Origin: an uncultured Pelagibacteraceae bacterium
GTDB lineage: Bacteria; Pseudomonadota; Alphaproteobacteria; Pelagibacterales; Pelagibacteraceae
Reading direction: 5' to 3'
Assembly (NCBI GenBank): GCA_902561015.1
Contig: CACENB010000007.1
Span: 1-46,635, forward strand
DNA: 46,635 nt
Both the position numbers and the translations under genes were made by a program. Below are positions 19,555 to 28,910 of the stretch, in pieces (positions within the stretch are counted from its first letter, which is position 1; each line of letters starts with the position of its first letter). Under the pieces are notes generated by a model. The model worked only from the letters and a program-made list of their open reading frames with translations. It did not search any database and was not told the origin of the DNA.

Positions 19555-19608
19555 AGTAAAAACTGTATCACATTCTTTTAATTTGGAATATCTTCTATAT
19601 AAAGATTT

Positions 19609-20331
19609 ATGATTTATTTTAGATATATAATATTATTTTTTATAATTTTTAATTCAGCACAAGCAGATACCATTTATAATCTCATCAAGATTCCTAATTT
19701 GGAAATATATGATATTAAAACTCCAAATAAGCTTAGATACTTGTACGCTAAACAACCTTTCACAATAGGAGTTGATAATAATATAAATTGTTATGACTCT
19801 GAAAAAAAAACTTTAGATAAAAAGTATAGAGTTATTCAAAAAAATTTGAGTAGATACAATCAAGTTTTTTTGAAAAAAATAAATTTAAAATATATTGTTT
19901 TATGTGAAGATTTATCAATCTCAAATATTAACACAGCAGGTATTCCAGATAATGTAATGAAAACATTAATTCTTGATATAAAGTTTAACGAAAAATATTT
20001 TGAAAGAGTAATTCATCATGAAGTTTTTCATATAATAAACGATAGTTATAAGGATATATTTGACGAAAGCGCTTGGTCGAGCTTCAATTTAACAGATTTT
20101 AAGTATGCAGAATGTTCCACCTGCACAGATAAATTAGGTCTAGAAACCTATAATAATACCAAGGGATTTTTCTCAGAATATTCTCAATCCACTGCATCTG
20201 AGGATATGGCAGAAGTTTTCTCTCATTTGATGATTGGAACCAGCTTGACTAATAAAGACCCAATCTTAGAAAAAAAAATAAATTTTATAAAAAAAAATTT
20301 ATTAAGAATTGATCCAAATTTTATCCTATGA
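19609..20331 (+). CDS. Exported putative zinc metallopeptidase-like protein of unknown function
   Basis: Signal-peptide-like MIYFRYIILFFIIFNSAQA; HEVFH (HExxH) with downstream ASEDMAEVFSHL as candidate third ligand. Confidence 0.6.
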   Translation: MIYFRYIILFFIIFNSAQADTIYNLIKIPNLEIYDIKTPNKLRYLYAKQPFTIGVDNNINCYDSEKKTLDKKYRVIQKNLSRYNQVFLKKINLKYIVLCEDLSISNINTAGIPDNVMKTLILDIKFNEKYFERVIHHEVFHIINDSYKDIFDESAWSSFNLTDFKYAECSTCTDKLGLETYNNTKGFFSEYSQSTASEDMAEVFSHLMIGTSLTNKDPILEKKINFIKKNLLRIDPNFIL

Positions 20332-20975
20332 TCAAAAAAATTAAGGCAACAAGATCAGAAAAAATAATTCTAATATTTTTACTATCGTTAGCAATATTCT
20401 CTTTCGGCTCTTTTTTTTTAATAAAGAATAAGTGTTTATTTGTAAAAAATTATGATCCAACAAAAATTACTTTTGAAAATCCCTCAAATATTGCAATTTT
20501 AAATGTTCCTTGTGGGAATGTTATAATTGAACTCTATCCTCAAATTTCTCCAAATGCTGTTCAAAGATTTAAGAAATTAGTTGAGTCTAAAGCCTATGAT
20601 AATTCTGCCTTTCATAGAGTGATAAAGGATACACTTGTGCAAGCGGGTGATTTAGAATTTGGTAAAAAAGGAAGCTTGAATTATGCAAAGATTGGCACTG
20701 GCAAGTCTGGTTTAGGAACAATAAATTCAGAGATAGACACTCCATTTGATTTTAAAAAAGGGAGTGTGGGATTAGCAAGATCAAAAAATTATAATACAGA
20801 AGATAGTCAGTTTTTTATAATTTTAAGAGACGAACCGTTATATGAATCTGAATACACTCCTATCGGCAAAGTAATTTACGGTTTAGAGGCGCTAAAAAAA
20901 ATTAAGTATCTTGATAAATCTCAGTATGTATTAAGACCTGATTTTATTAATTCTATAAGAATGCTAATTAACTAA
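20328..20975 (+). CDS. Membrane-anchored cyclophilin-type peptidyl-prolyl isomerase
   Basis: AFHRVIKDTLVQAGDLEFG and SQFFIILRDEPLYESEYTPIGKVIYGLEAL; N-terminal TM segment. Confidence 0.85.
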   Translation: MIKKIKATRSEKIILIFLLSLAIFSFGSFFLIKNKCLFVKNYDPTKITFENPSNIAILNVPCGNVIIELYPQISPNAVQRFKKLVESKAYDNSAFHRVIKDTLVQAGDLEFGKKGSLNYAKIGTGKSGLGTINSEIDTPFDFKKGSVGLARSKNYNTEDSQFFIILRDEPLYESEYTPIGKVIYGLEALKKIKYLDKSQYVLRPDFINSIRMLIN

Positions 20976-23186
20976 TGGTTTACCAGTAGCTAAGGTGTGT
21001 TTTATCCTGTCTTGTGTTTTTTTTGTTTCGATTAATCTCATAAACGCATCTAGCTCTAACTTAAACAAATCATCTTCGGACAATGTTTTGTTTATTGTTG
21101 TATCCCCACCACTTAAAACATGTGCCAATTCTTTTGCAACTTGAACTCCATGATCTAATATCACTTTTTCATTATAAAGTTTTTCTATAATCTTATTCAT
21201 TTCACCTCTGACACTTTCCCCAGGAAGCTTAAATACAAGCTCCTCAGGTGCTTTAAAATTTTTATTTTCACTAAGCATTTTTTTTGAGACTTCTAATAAA
21301 CTGTTTCTATTCATAATTTTTTTATCTTGAGATCTTAGATATTTCAGCGGTTCAGCCTCTACAGGTGAAGTTGCTGTTTTTCCATAGCCAATAATATCAA
21401 AAACTTTAAGTGGAGCAAAATTTGGATCTTTTTTTGCTTGTTCTGTCTCTAACCATCTGCCTAACATTTCTTTACATCCTCCACCTGCAGGAATTAATCC
21501 AACAATGGTTTCAACGAGTCCTACAACAATATTTGTATGAGATGCTACAAAGTTACTTTGAACCATAACCTCAAAGCCACCACCAAGAGTTAGACCCGAT
21601 GGAGCAGAAATCACAGGATATTTTGAATATTTTAAATGCTTACAAGTCTCTTGAAAATATTTAATAAATTTTTCTATTGATTTAAAATCATTTTTGTCCG
21701 CAAATTGCATAGTATAAGTTAAGTTTACACCAGCAGAGAATTGCATGCTCTCATTTATGATTATTAAAGGTTTGTCTGTAGCTTTTTTAAGCGCATCCAT
21801 TGAGTCGTAATCTAAAGCATTAGCTTTTGTGGTAAACTCAACAATATTATAATCTTGAAACCTATAAATCTTTGCAGAGTCATTGCCATCTAAACTAATT
21901 GCTGTTTTTTTAACTTTACCTAATGTTTCAATATTGGTGTATTTCTGTCTTTCTCCATAGAAATCTTCATTTTTATTTTTATTTAATTCCTCTAAAAAAT
22001 TATTCCCACTAAAACCATCGACTTTGTTAAAAAAATTTTGAACTCCAATTTCCTCAAGCATTTCAAATGGTCCTTTGGCCCAGTTAAAACCTAACCGCAT
22101 TGCCTCATCAATATCATTAAATTGATTAGTAATCCCTGGAACCAATGATGATGCATATTTTATAATTTTTGAAATCACAGACCATGCATACTCTCCATAT
22201 TTATCTTTTCTGTTAATTAATCCATTAAGATCTACCTTGTCAGATTTAATATCAATTTTTTTACTCGGTGAATAATCACCTGTTTCAAGATTAATTGCCT
22301 CCATTACTTTAGTAGTTCCAGATTTATTAATTCTATAAAAGCCACCTTTGCCTTTTCTTCCCGTATAACCCGTCTCAATTAATTTTTTTACTAATGGGAT
22401 TTCTTTCGCAACTTCATGAAATTCGTCAGTTTCTGGCAGCTCTTTAATGAAACTTTTTAATACATCAGCCATTAAATCAATCCCAATTAGGTCATAGAGA
22501 CCAAAAACACCTGTTTTTGGAATTCCCATTGGCCTTCCAAAAATAGCGTCTGCCTCCTCAACTGATAACTTCATTTTAAAAGCTTCTGTCATTGCTATTT
22601 GCATGGCATAAACTCCCACTCTATTTCCTAAAAATCCTGGTGTATCGTTACAAACAATTGCACCTTTACCTAACTCAGTTTCACAAAATTCTTTTAATTG
22701 ATTAATCTTATTTAGATCGTTGTTCTCATTTTTAACAATTTCTAATAGCCCCATATATCTGACAGGATTAAAAAAATGAGTTATACAGAAATCCTTTTTT
22801 TCTATATCTGTTAAGTGTTGAGATAAAACTTTTATAGGTATCGAAGAAGTGTTAGATGAAACAATTGCACCTGCTTTTCTTGATTTAAATATTTTTTCGT
22901 AAATTTGATGTTTAACATCTATTCTTTCAACTACCGCCTCGACAATCCAATCAGCATTTTTAACTACATCAAAATTGTCAGATATATTTCCAACTTTAAT
23001 ATTATTTATTTTGGATTTATCGATTAATAATGGAGGTCTAGATTTGTGAATTCTTTCTCTAGCCTTTTCACTAATTTCAGTTTTTAAATCTAATAATGTA
23101 ACTGGGATATTTGCGTTGCAAAGATGGGCTGCTATACCACTTCCCATCGTACCAGAACCAATCACCACAACATTTTTTATATTCAT
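20964..23186 (-). CDS. Fused 3-hydroxyacyl-CoA dehydrogenase/enoyl-CoA hydratase, FadN-type domain order
   Basis: N-terminal VVIGSGTMGSGIAAHLCNANIPV (NAD-binding), HFFNPVRYMGLLEIV; C-terminal APSGLTLGGGFEVMVQSNFVAS...GLVETIVGLIPAGGG (crotonase-like). Confidence 0.85.
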   Translation of the reverse strand: MNIKNVVVIGSGTMGSGIAAHLCNANIPVTLLDLKTEISEKARERIHKSRPPLLIDKSKINNIKVGNISDNFDVVKNADWIVEAVVERIDVKHQIYEKIFKSRKAGAIVSSNTSSIPIKVLSQHLTDIEKKDFCITHFFNPVRYMGLLEIVKNENNDLNKINQLKEFCETELGKGAIVCNDTPGFLGNRVGVYAMQIAMTEAFKMKLSVEEADAIFGRPMGIPKTGVFGLYDLIGIDLMADVLKSFIKELPETDEFHEVAKEIPLVKKLIETGYTGRKGKGGFYRINKSGTTKVMEAINLETGDYSPSKKIDIKSDKVDLNGLINRKDKYGEYAWSVISKIIKYASSLVPGITNQFNDIDEAMRLGFNWAKGPFEMLEEIGVQNFFNKVDGFSGNNFLEELNKNKNEDFYGERQKYTNIETLGKVKKTAISLDGNDSAKIYRFQDYNIVEFTTKANALDYDSMDALKKATDKPLIIINESMQFSAGVNLTYTMQFADKNDFKSIEKFIKYFQETCKHLKYSKYPVISAPSGLTLGGGFEVMVQSNFVASHTNIVVGLVETIVGLIPAGGGCKEMLGRWLETEQAKKDPNFAPLKVFDIIGYGKTATSPVEAEPLKYLRSQDKKIMNRNSLLEVSKKMLSENKNFKAPEELVFKLPGESVRGEMNKIIEKLYNEKVILDHGVQVAKELAHVLSGGDTTINKTLSEDDLFKLELDAFMRLIETKKTQDRIKHTLATGKPLVN

Positions 23187-23198
23187 GTAATGAAATTT

Positions 23199-24053
23199 TT
23201 ATCGATTTATACCTCTGAGTCTTTCAGATCTTCTTCTTAAAAGTTCAGCGGTAACTAATATTAATGTTGATAAAATAATCAGACAAGTTGCAACAGCAAG
23301 AATTGTTGGACTTAGTTGTTCTCTTAAACCTGTCCACATTTGAATTGGTATAGTTGTATTTTCTAATCCTGCTAAAAATAGAACTACTACAACTTCATCA
23401 AATGATGTTACAAAAGCAAATAACCCTCCAGATATCACTCCTGGTAAAATAAGTGGTAAAGTGATTTTCATAAATGTATTTACTGGGTCACTACCTAAAC
23501 TGGCTGCAGCTCTTGTGACACTATGATCGAACCCTGATAGAGTTGCGGTTACTGTAATAACTACAAATGGCGTTCCTAAAATAATATGTGCAAGAACTAT
23601 TCCTGTGTGAGTGGCTGCTAATCCAACTTTAGCCATAAAGAAAAATATCGCTACACCTGAAATAATTAAAGGAACTATCATAGGTGATATTAATACTGCC
23701 ATAATTAAACCTTTGTAGGGCATATGCCTGCTACTCAAACCTAAAGCCGCAACTGTTCCAAGTATAACCGAACCTATTGTTGCAAAGATAGCAATGATAA
23801 AACTATTTTTTGCAGCTAATCCCCAGGGATTTTTAGTCCCATAAATCATATCTTGATACCATCTTAAAGAAAACGCATCAGGATCTAAACGTTTCATTCC
23901 ATCAGAAAAAACTAAAAATTCCTCAGCATTAAAAGATAATGGAAAAATAACAAACAATGGCGCAACAAGAAAAAAAAATACTGCTGCACAGATTGTCAAA
24001 TAAACGTAGTGCCAAATTCTATAATGTGGTTCTGTGTATTTGGGTAAAGCCAT
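23199..24053 (-). CDS. potC: PotC-like ABC transporter permease
   Basis: AAASLGSDPVNTFMKITLPLILPGVISG EAA loop; Pot operon context. Confidence 0.85.
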   Translation of the reverse strand: MALPKYTEPHYRIWHYVYLTICAAVFFFLVAPLFVIFPLSFNAEEFLVFSDGMKRLDPDAFSLRWYQDMIYGTKNPWGLAAKNSFIIAIFATIGSVILGTVAALGLSSRHMPYKGLIMAVLISPMIVPLIISGVAIFFFMAKVGLAATHTGIVLAHIILGTPFVVITVTATLSGFDHSVTRAAASLGSDPVNTFMKITLPLILPGVISGGLFAFVTSFDEVVVVLFLAGLENTTIPIQMWTGLREQLSPTILAVATCLIILSTLILVTAELLRRRSERLRGINR

Positions 24054-24058
24054 TTTCT

Positions 24059-25312
24059 TTATCCTAATTTGATATTATCTATTCCAACTAATTTATTGTA
24101 CAGCCAATAAATGACTAATACACCACTTAACAACATAAGTCCCATTGCTGAAGCAAAACTCCAGTCGAGAGTACTTTTCATATGAAATGCTATCTGGTTA
24201 CTTATTAACGTACCAGAAGCCCCACCAACTAAAGCTGGGGTAATGTAATAACCTATTGCTAAAATAAAAACTAATAAACATCCCGCTCCAATACCTGGGA
24301 TAGTTAAAGGGAAATAGACCTTCCAAAAAGCCACAAAAGGTGTTCCGCCCAGTGACTTACCAGCTCTCATTAAGCTTGGAGAGATTGTTTTCATCACACT
24401 GTAAAGCGGAAGAACCATAAAAGGCAGTAAAATTTGTGTCATTGCAACATAACTACCTGTTTTATTAAACATCATTTCTAGCCGGTTATCATCACTAACT
24501 AGACCTATCATAACAAAGAAATCATTTACTATTCCTTGTTGTTGTAGAAGAATCATCCAACTAGCAGTTCTAACTAATAATGAGGTCCAAAAAGGAAGTA
24601 AGACACAGATCATTAAAAGGTTACTATATTTCATCGGTAATGTTGCCAGTAAGTGTGCAATTGGATATGCCATTAAAAAACAAAACACCGTAACAAAGAA
24701 TGCAATCTCCAAAGTCCTCATCCATAAAATTCTATGAACTCTTCTATCTTCAGGAACATTGATTATTTCTCCTTTTTCATTTTCATACATATCAATCCCC
24801 TTTAAATATTTTTGATAAGTATATGCAGGAGCTCTTCTTTTAATTGCTCTCCAATATTCAACATCAGCCCATCTTCGATGAACAGACATAATTTGCTCTT
24901 TATAATTACCCTCTTCAAAAGATTTAGACTTTCTTCTTAATTTTTTGATAATACTTTTAAAGCCATTTTTTGTATAATTTAGTTGTGTTGAAAGTTTTCC
25001 TTCTCGCTCCTCTTCAATCAATTTTTGAAAATCAAAATAGAAAGCTTCAAATACCTCCTCAGGAGGAAGATCCTGTCCGTCCCATTTTTCCATGGATTTA
25101 AAAGTTTTAGGAAGCATCTCAGTAACCATTTTATCGTCAACACTTCTCATAAGCATATCGCCTATTGGAAACACATATGTAATAATTATGAACAACAATA
25201 ATGGAGCAACAAGTAAAAAAGCTTTAATCTTGTTTTTCTTTTCTGCTTTTTTAAGGCTTACTTCTAAAGGAATTCCGTCAGTTGTTAAAATTTGTTTTGT
25301 TTCTGAGCTCAT
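24059..25312 (-). CDS. potB: PotB-like ABC transporter permease with a long insertion after TM1
   Basis: RAGKSLGGTPFVAFWKVYFPLTIPGIGAG EAA loop; 417 aa with about 140 charged residues between the first two TM segments. Confidence 0.85.
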   Translation of the reverse strand: MSSETKQILTTDGIPLEVSLKKAEKKNKIKAFLLVAPLLLFIIITYVFPIGDMLMRSVDDKMVTEMLPKTFKSMEKWDGQDLPPEEVFEAFYFDFQKLIEEEREGKLSTQLNYTKNGFKSIIKKLRRKSKSFEEGNYKEQIMSVHRRWADVEYWRAIKRRAPAYTYQKYLKGIDMYENEKGEIINVPEDRRVHRILWMRTLEIAFFVTVFCFLMAYPIAHLLATLPMKYSNLLMICVLLPFWTSLLVRTASWMILLQQQGIVNDFFVMIGLVSDDNRLEMMFNKTGSYVAMTQILLPFMVLPLYSVMKTISPSLMRAGKSLGGTPFVAFWKVYFPLTIPGIGAGCLLVFILAIGYYITPALVGGASGTLISNQIAFHMKSTLDWSFASAMGLMLLSGVLVIYWLYNKLVGIDNIKLG

Positions 25313-25321
25313 AAATAAAAA

Positions 25322-25343
25322 GGGCGGTTAACAATAACCGCCC
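25322..25343 (-). terminator. Rho-independent terminator/attenuator between the PotD-like and PotB-like genes
   Basis: Minus strand gggcggttattgttaaccgccc followed by TTTTTTATTT; 8-9 bp GC-rich stem overlapping the approach to the potB start codon. Confidence 0.85.
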
Positions 25344-25383
25344 TCTCAATATAATATAAAATTTTAATCTTTAAAACTTAAAA

Positions 25384-26499
25384 TTAAAATCCTGCTTTCA
25401 TTGCTTCCCATTTTTCACCAAGTTCTGTTCCGTTATCAGCCCAGTAAAGTGGATCTACTAAGAAGTAATTTTTAGTGTTTGCTGGTGCAGTTGGCATATT
25501 AGGTACCATGTTTGTCTTACCATCTTTGTACCATGGCTCACCTTTTTCCATCACAGCAATAGATGATTTTCTCCAAGGAGCATATGCAATATATTTTGCA
25601 CTTCCTGCTAGACCTTCTGTACTTGTCATCTCAGCTAAAGCTTTTTTAGCATCAGCTTCATTTGGCGAACCTTTAACTAACACAAAATACTCATAGTCTA
25701 GACCTTGAGCATCCCATACTTGTACGATTGGAGCACCTTCTCCAACAGCAGCATTAAAGAATCTACCATTCCAGCCAGTTGCCATAACAACTTCACCACT
25801 CATTAATAGCTCTGGTGGTTGAGCACCTGCAGACCAAAATACACATCCACCTTGTGGGTCTGTGCAAAGTTTTTTGATCTTATCCATAGCTCTTTGAACA
25901 CCTTTGTCAGTGTTTAAAGCTTTATAGATTTTTGCTCCACCTTTACCTGGTTTGATACCATCTGCAGCTAAAGCAATCTCTAAGTTTGTTAGAGCGCCTT
26001 TGTAGATAGCTCTTTTTCCAGGGAATTTTTTAGTGTTAAAGAAATCTTTGATAGTCTTAGGAGTACCTTTAACGTTATCTGAGTTATAAGCGTAGTTCCA
26101 AGAGTATAAAATATTTCCTACAGCACATTCACTTGGCATGCTAGTGAAAAAGTCTTTACTTGCAGGAGTGCCATCTGGAGCTGCTGGGAAGTCTTTATCA
26201 AAATCAAATTTAACAAATAAACCTTCATCACAGCCATTGATAGTATCCATAGCAAATACGTCCATTATATCCCACGTAATTTTGCCTGCTTCTTTCTGTG
26301 CTTTAATTTCTGATAATCCACCTGAGTAGTCGACCCAATTGATCGGGATACCTAACTTTTTAGCAGTAGGATCACCATAACCTAACTTTTGACTTTCTGT
26401 ATAAGCTCCACCCCAAGACGCAACTGTTACTGCGAATGCTGATGTAGTTATAGAAAATAAAAAAGATAGGGCTAGTAATAATTTACTAATTTTTTTCAT
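25384..26499 (-). CDS. potD: Extracellular substrate-binding protein, PotD/PotF-like
   Basis: Signal peptide MKKISKLLLALSFLFSITTSAFA; TVASWGGAYTESQ, WNYAYNSDNVKGTPKTIKDFF; between potA and potBC. Confidence 0.85.
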   Translation of the reverse strand: MKKISKLLLALSFLFSITTSAFAVTVASWGGAYTESQKLGYGDPTAKKLGIPINWVDYSGGLSEIKAQKEAGKITWDIMDVFAMDTINGCDEGLFVKFDFDKDFPAAPDGTPASKDFFTSMPSECAVGNILYSWNYAYNSDNVKGTPKTIKDFFNTKKFPGKRAIYKGALTNLEIALAADGIKPGKGGAKIYKALNTDKGVQRAMDKIKKLCTDPQGGCVFWSAGAQPPELLMSGEVVMATGWNGRFFNAAVGEGAPIVQVWDAQGLDYEYFVLVKGSPNEADAKKALAEMTSTEGLAGSAKYIAYAPWRKSSIAVMEKGEPWYKDGKTNMVPNMPTAPANTKNYFLVDPLYWADNGTELGEKWEAMKAGF

Positions 26500-26532
26500 T
26501 TTTCCTCCGTTTAAACGTTTTGTATAAATACT

Positions 26533-26561
26533 ATTACAACAAGATCGATAATGAGAGTCAA
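26533..26561 (-). promoter_or_regulatory. Sigma-70-like promoter for the PotD-like gene
   Basis: Minus strand TTGACT-N17-TGTAAT, upstream of an AGGAGG-like ribosome site (cggaggaaaaATG). Confidence 0.65.
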
Positions 26562-26601
26562 CAGCCCTTTTTTACTTGTTTAATTGAGATATTTCTGGTG
26601 T

Positions 26602-27687
26602 TTATTTTGGATCTAGTGCTCTTGCATCTTCACTGTTCCAACCAATCTTAATTTCATTTCCTAATTTAATATCAAGATTAGACGAACTATTTGGGACTTT
26701 AAGAATAAATTCAGAATTACCTAATAAATTAATTCTAACTCTTGTGTGATCTCCATGATAGATTACTTCTTCAATTTTTCCTTTGTGAATATTATCCATT
26801 TTATCACTTGGATTAATTAAAGCTCTTTCAGGTCTTAATGAAACTGTCGTTCTCTCACCTTTTCCTTTAACGGAAATTGGGTTTGCCAATATATCCGCAC
26901 TCGCTAACTTAACTTTACACTTTCCACCTGAAATATCGGAAACTTCTCCTGCAAAAGTATTATTCTCTCCAATAAATTCTGCTACGAAAGAATTAACAGG
27001 TTTTTCATATAACTCATCTGGACTAGAAAGTTGTTGAACCTTTCCATCATTAAAAACTGCAATTCGATTAGACATAGTTAATGCTTCACTTTGATCATGA
27101 GTTACATAAACAACAGTCACTCCAATACTTTCATGAATATGTTTGATTTCATATTGCATACTTTCTCTTAAATTTTTATCTAAAGCTCCAAGAGGCTCGT
27201 CCATCAAAACTAATTGTGGGTCAAAAACCAAAGATCTTGCTACTGCTACTCTCTGTTGTTGTCCACCTGATAATTGACCTGGCATTCGTTGTGCAAATCC
27301 TTGTAAGGACACCATGGATAAAGCTTTATCAATTTTTTTATCTGCTTCATCTTTTGGAATTTTCCTAACTCTCAATGGAAAAGCCAAATTTTCATACACT
27401 GTCATATGAGGAAATAAAGCATAGTTTTGAAAAACCATTCCTATACCTCTTTTATGTGGAGGAATACTGGAGATCGCATTTCCATCAAGGTATATTTCTC
27501 CATTGGTTGGTGTTTCAAATCCAGCTAGCATCATTAAACAAGTGGTTTTACCTGATCCAGAGGGACCTAACATGGTAATAAACTCACCTTCTGCAATGTC
27601 TAATTGGAGGTCTTTGACAACTAAAACTTTGCCATCGTAACTTTTATCTACTTTATCAAACTTAACGAATTCTTTATTAACTGACAT
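26602..27687 (-). CDS. potA: PotA-like ABC transporter ATP-binding protein
   Basis: LGPSGSGKTTCLMMLAGFE, LSGGQQQRVAVARSLVFDPQLVLMDEPLGALD; C-terminal TOBE-like region. Confidence 0.95.
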   Translation of the reverse strand: MSVNKEFVKFDKVDKSYDGKVLVVKDLQLDIAEGEFITMLGPSGSGKTTCLMMLAGFETPTNGEIYLDGNAISSIPPHKRGIGMVFQNYALFPHMTVYENLAFPLRVRKIPKDEADKKIDKALSMVSLQGFAQRMPGQLSGGQQQRVAVARSLVFDPQLVLMDEPLGALDKNLRESMQYEIKHIHESIGVTVVYVTHDQSEALTMSNRIAVFNDGKVQQLSSPDELYEKPVNSFVAEFIGENNTFAGEVSDISGGKCKVKLASADILANPISVKGKGERTTVSLRPERALINPSDKMDNIHKGKIEEVIYHGDHTRVRINLLGNSEFILKVPNSSSNLDIKLGNEIKIGWNSEDARALDPK

Positions 27688-27738
27688 AAATTAAGTAACT
27701 ATAAAACATTTGTAAGAAAAAATATCAACCTTAAATAA

Positions 27739-28908
27739 TTAGCTTTTAACGTGAAGTTCTTTTGACATATTACAAAATAGTTCTGATCCTTTGTCAGTAA
27801 CTCTAATAGCTTCTGAAGCTTCAACACCCCAATCACCAAATTGCATAACAGCAATCATATGAAAACAAACATTTGGTTTTAGTACAGTCATATCACCTTT
27901 ATAAATATTTAATGTATGTTCTCCCCAATCTGGTGGATAGCCAATACCAATTGAATAACCAGTTCTTGATTTTTTTTCTATTCCATATTTATCTAAAACT
28001 TTCCAGAAAGCTTGCGCTACATCATTAGCAGTATTACCTGGTTTAGTAGCGCTTATACCTGCATCAATTGCTTCAATAGTTTTTTTCATTGTATCGATTT
28101 TTAATTGATCAGGTTTTCCTAACAAAACTGTTCTAGCCATTGGAGCATGATATCTTTTAAAAACCCCTGATAATTCAATAATAGTTGCCTCACCCTCAAC
28201 AAATTTGTCTTGTGATGCAGTCAAATGTGAAGCTGAAGTACCTTTTCCAGTTGGTAATAAAGTAGCGATACTTGAATACTCTCCACCAAATTCGGGTGAT
28301 CCATAAAATAAAGATTTTTGAATTTCACCAACAGCATCACATTGTCTAACTCCTGGTTTAATTACGTCAAAAGCTGTTTTCATTCCAATTTCAGAAATTT
28401 TTGCTGCAGATTTCATATAATCTATTTCAACGTCAGATTTCACTAGCCTCGCCCAATTAACCAGTCTCTCTGAGTCTTTTAAATTTGCATTTGGCAAACC
28501 TTGTTTAATTTTTTCATAACAAAATGCTGTAAAATAATGAGCATCCATTTCTAATCCTATAGAAAGTTTATCCCACTTTTTATCTTTAATAACTTTAACT
28601 AAATAATCGTAAGGATGTTTTGGCCAATTATGAATATAATGTTCATCATAAACAATTATGTTTTCTTTTTTTAAATATGTTTTTATATAAGCCCCTCCAG
28701 CATCTTGATCTCTTACAAAACATATAGGTTCATCAGCATTTATATGAACCACTGCACATTGAGCGTAATAAAATGACCAAGCATCATACCCAGTCAGGTA
28801 ATTGATATTATTTGTGTCATGAGAAATCAAAAGTTCAATGCCTTTTTCTTGCATCATTTTTTGAACTTTAGATAATCTTTGTTTGTATTCTTCTTTTGTA
28901 AAAAGCAT
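27739..28908 (-). CDS. M24-family hydrolase resembling ectoine hydrolase DoeA/EutD
   Basis: INYLTGYDAWSFYYAQ...RDQDAGGAYIKTYL...RTGYSIGIGYPPDWGEHTLNI matches the remembered DoeA pattern better than generic Xaa-Pro peptidases. Confidence 0.75.
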   Translation of the reverse strand: MLFTKEEYKQRLSKVQKMMQEKGIELLISHDTNNINYLTGYDAWSFYYAQCAVVHINADEPICFVRDQDAGGAYIKTYLKKENIIVYDEHYIHNWPKHPYDYLVKVIKDKKWDKLSIGLEMDAHYFTAFCYEKIKQGLPNANLKDSERLVNWARLVKSDVEIDYMKSAAKISEIGMKTAFDVIKPGVRQCDAVGEIQKSLFYGSPEFGGEYSSIATLLPTGKGTSASHLTASQDKFVEGEATIIELSGVFKRYHAPMARTVLLGKPDQLKIDTMKKTIEAIDAGISATKPGNTANDVAQAFWKVLDKYGIEKKSRTGYSIGIGYPPDWGEHTLNIYKGDMTVLKPNVCFHMIAVMQFGDWGVEASEAIRVTDKGSELFCNMSKELHVKS

Positions 28909-28910
28909 AA

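Noticed and set aside
19553-19568. Short palindrome acagtaaaaactgt near the agmatinase start as an operator
   Set aside because: Only 5-bp arms in AT-rich DNA; no second copy found, so not distinguishable from chance.
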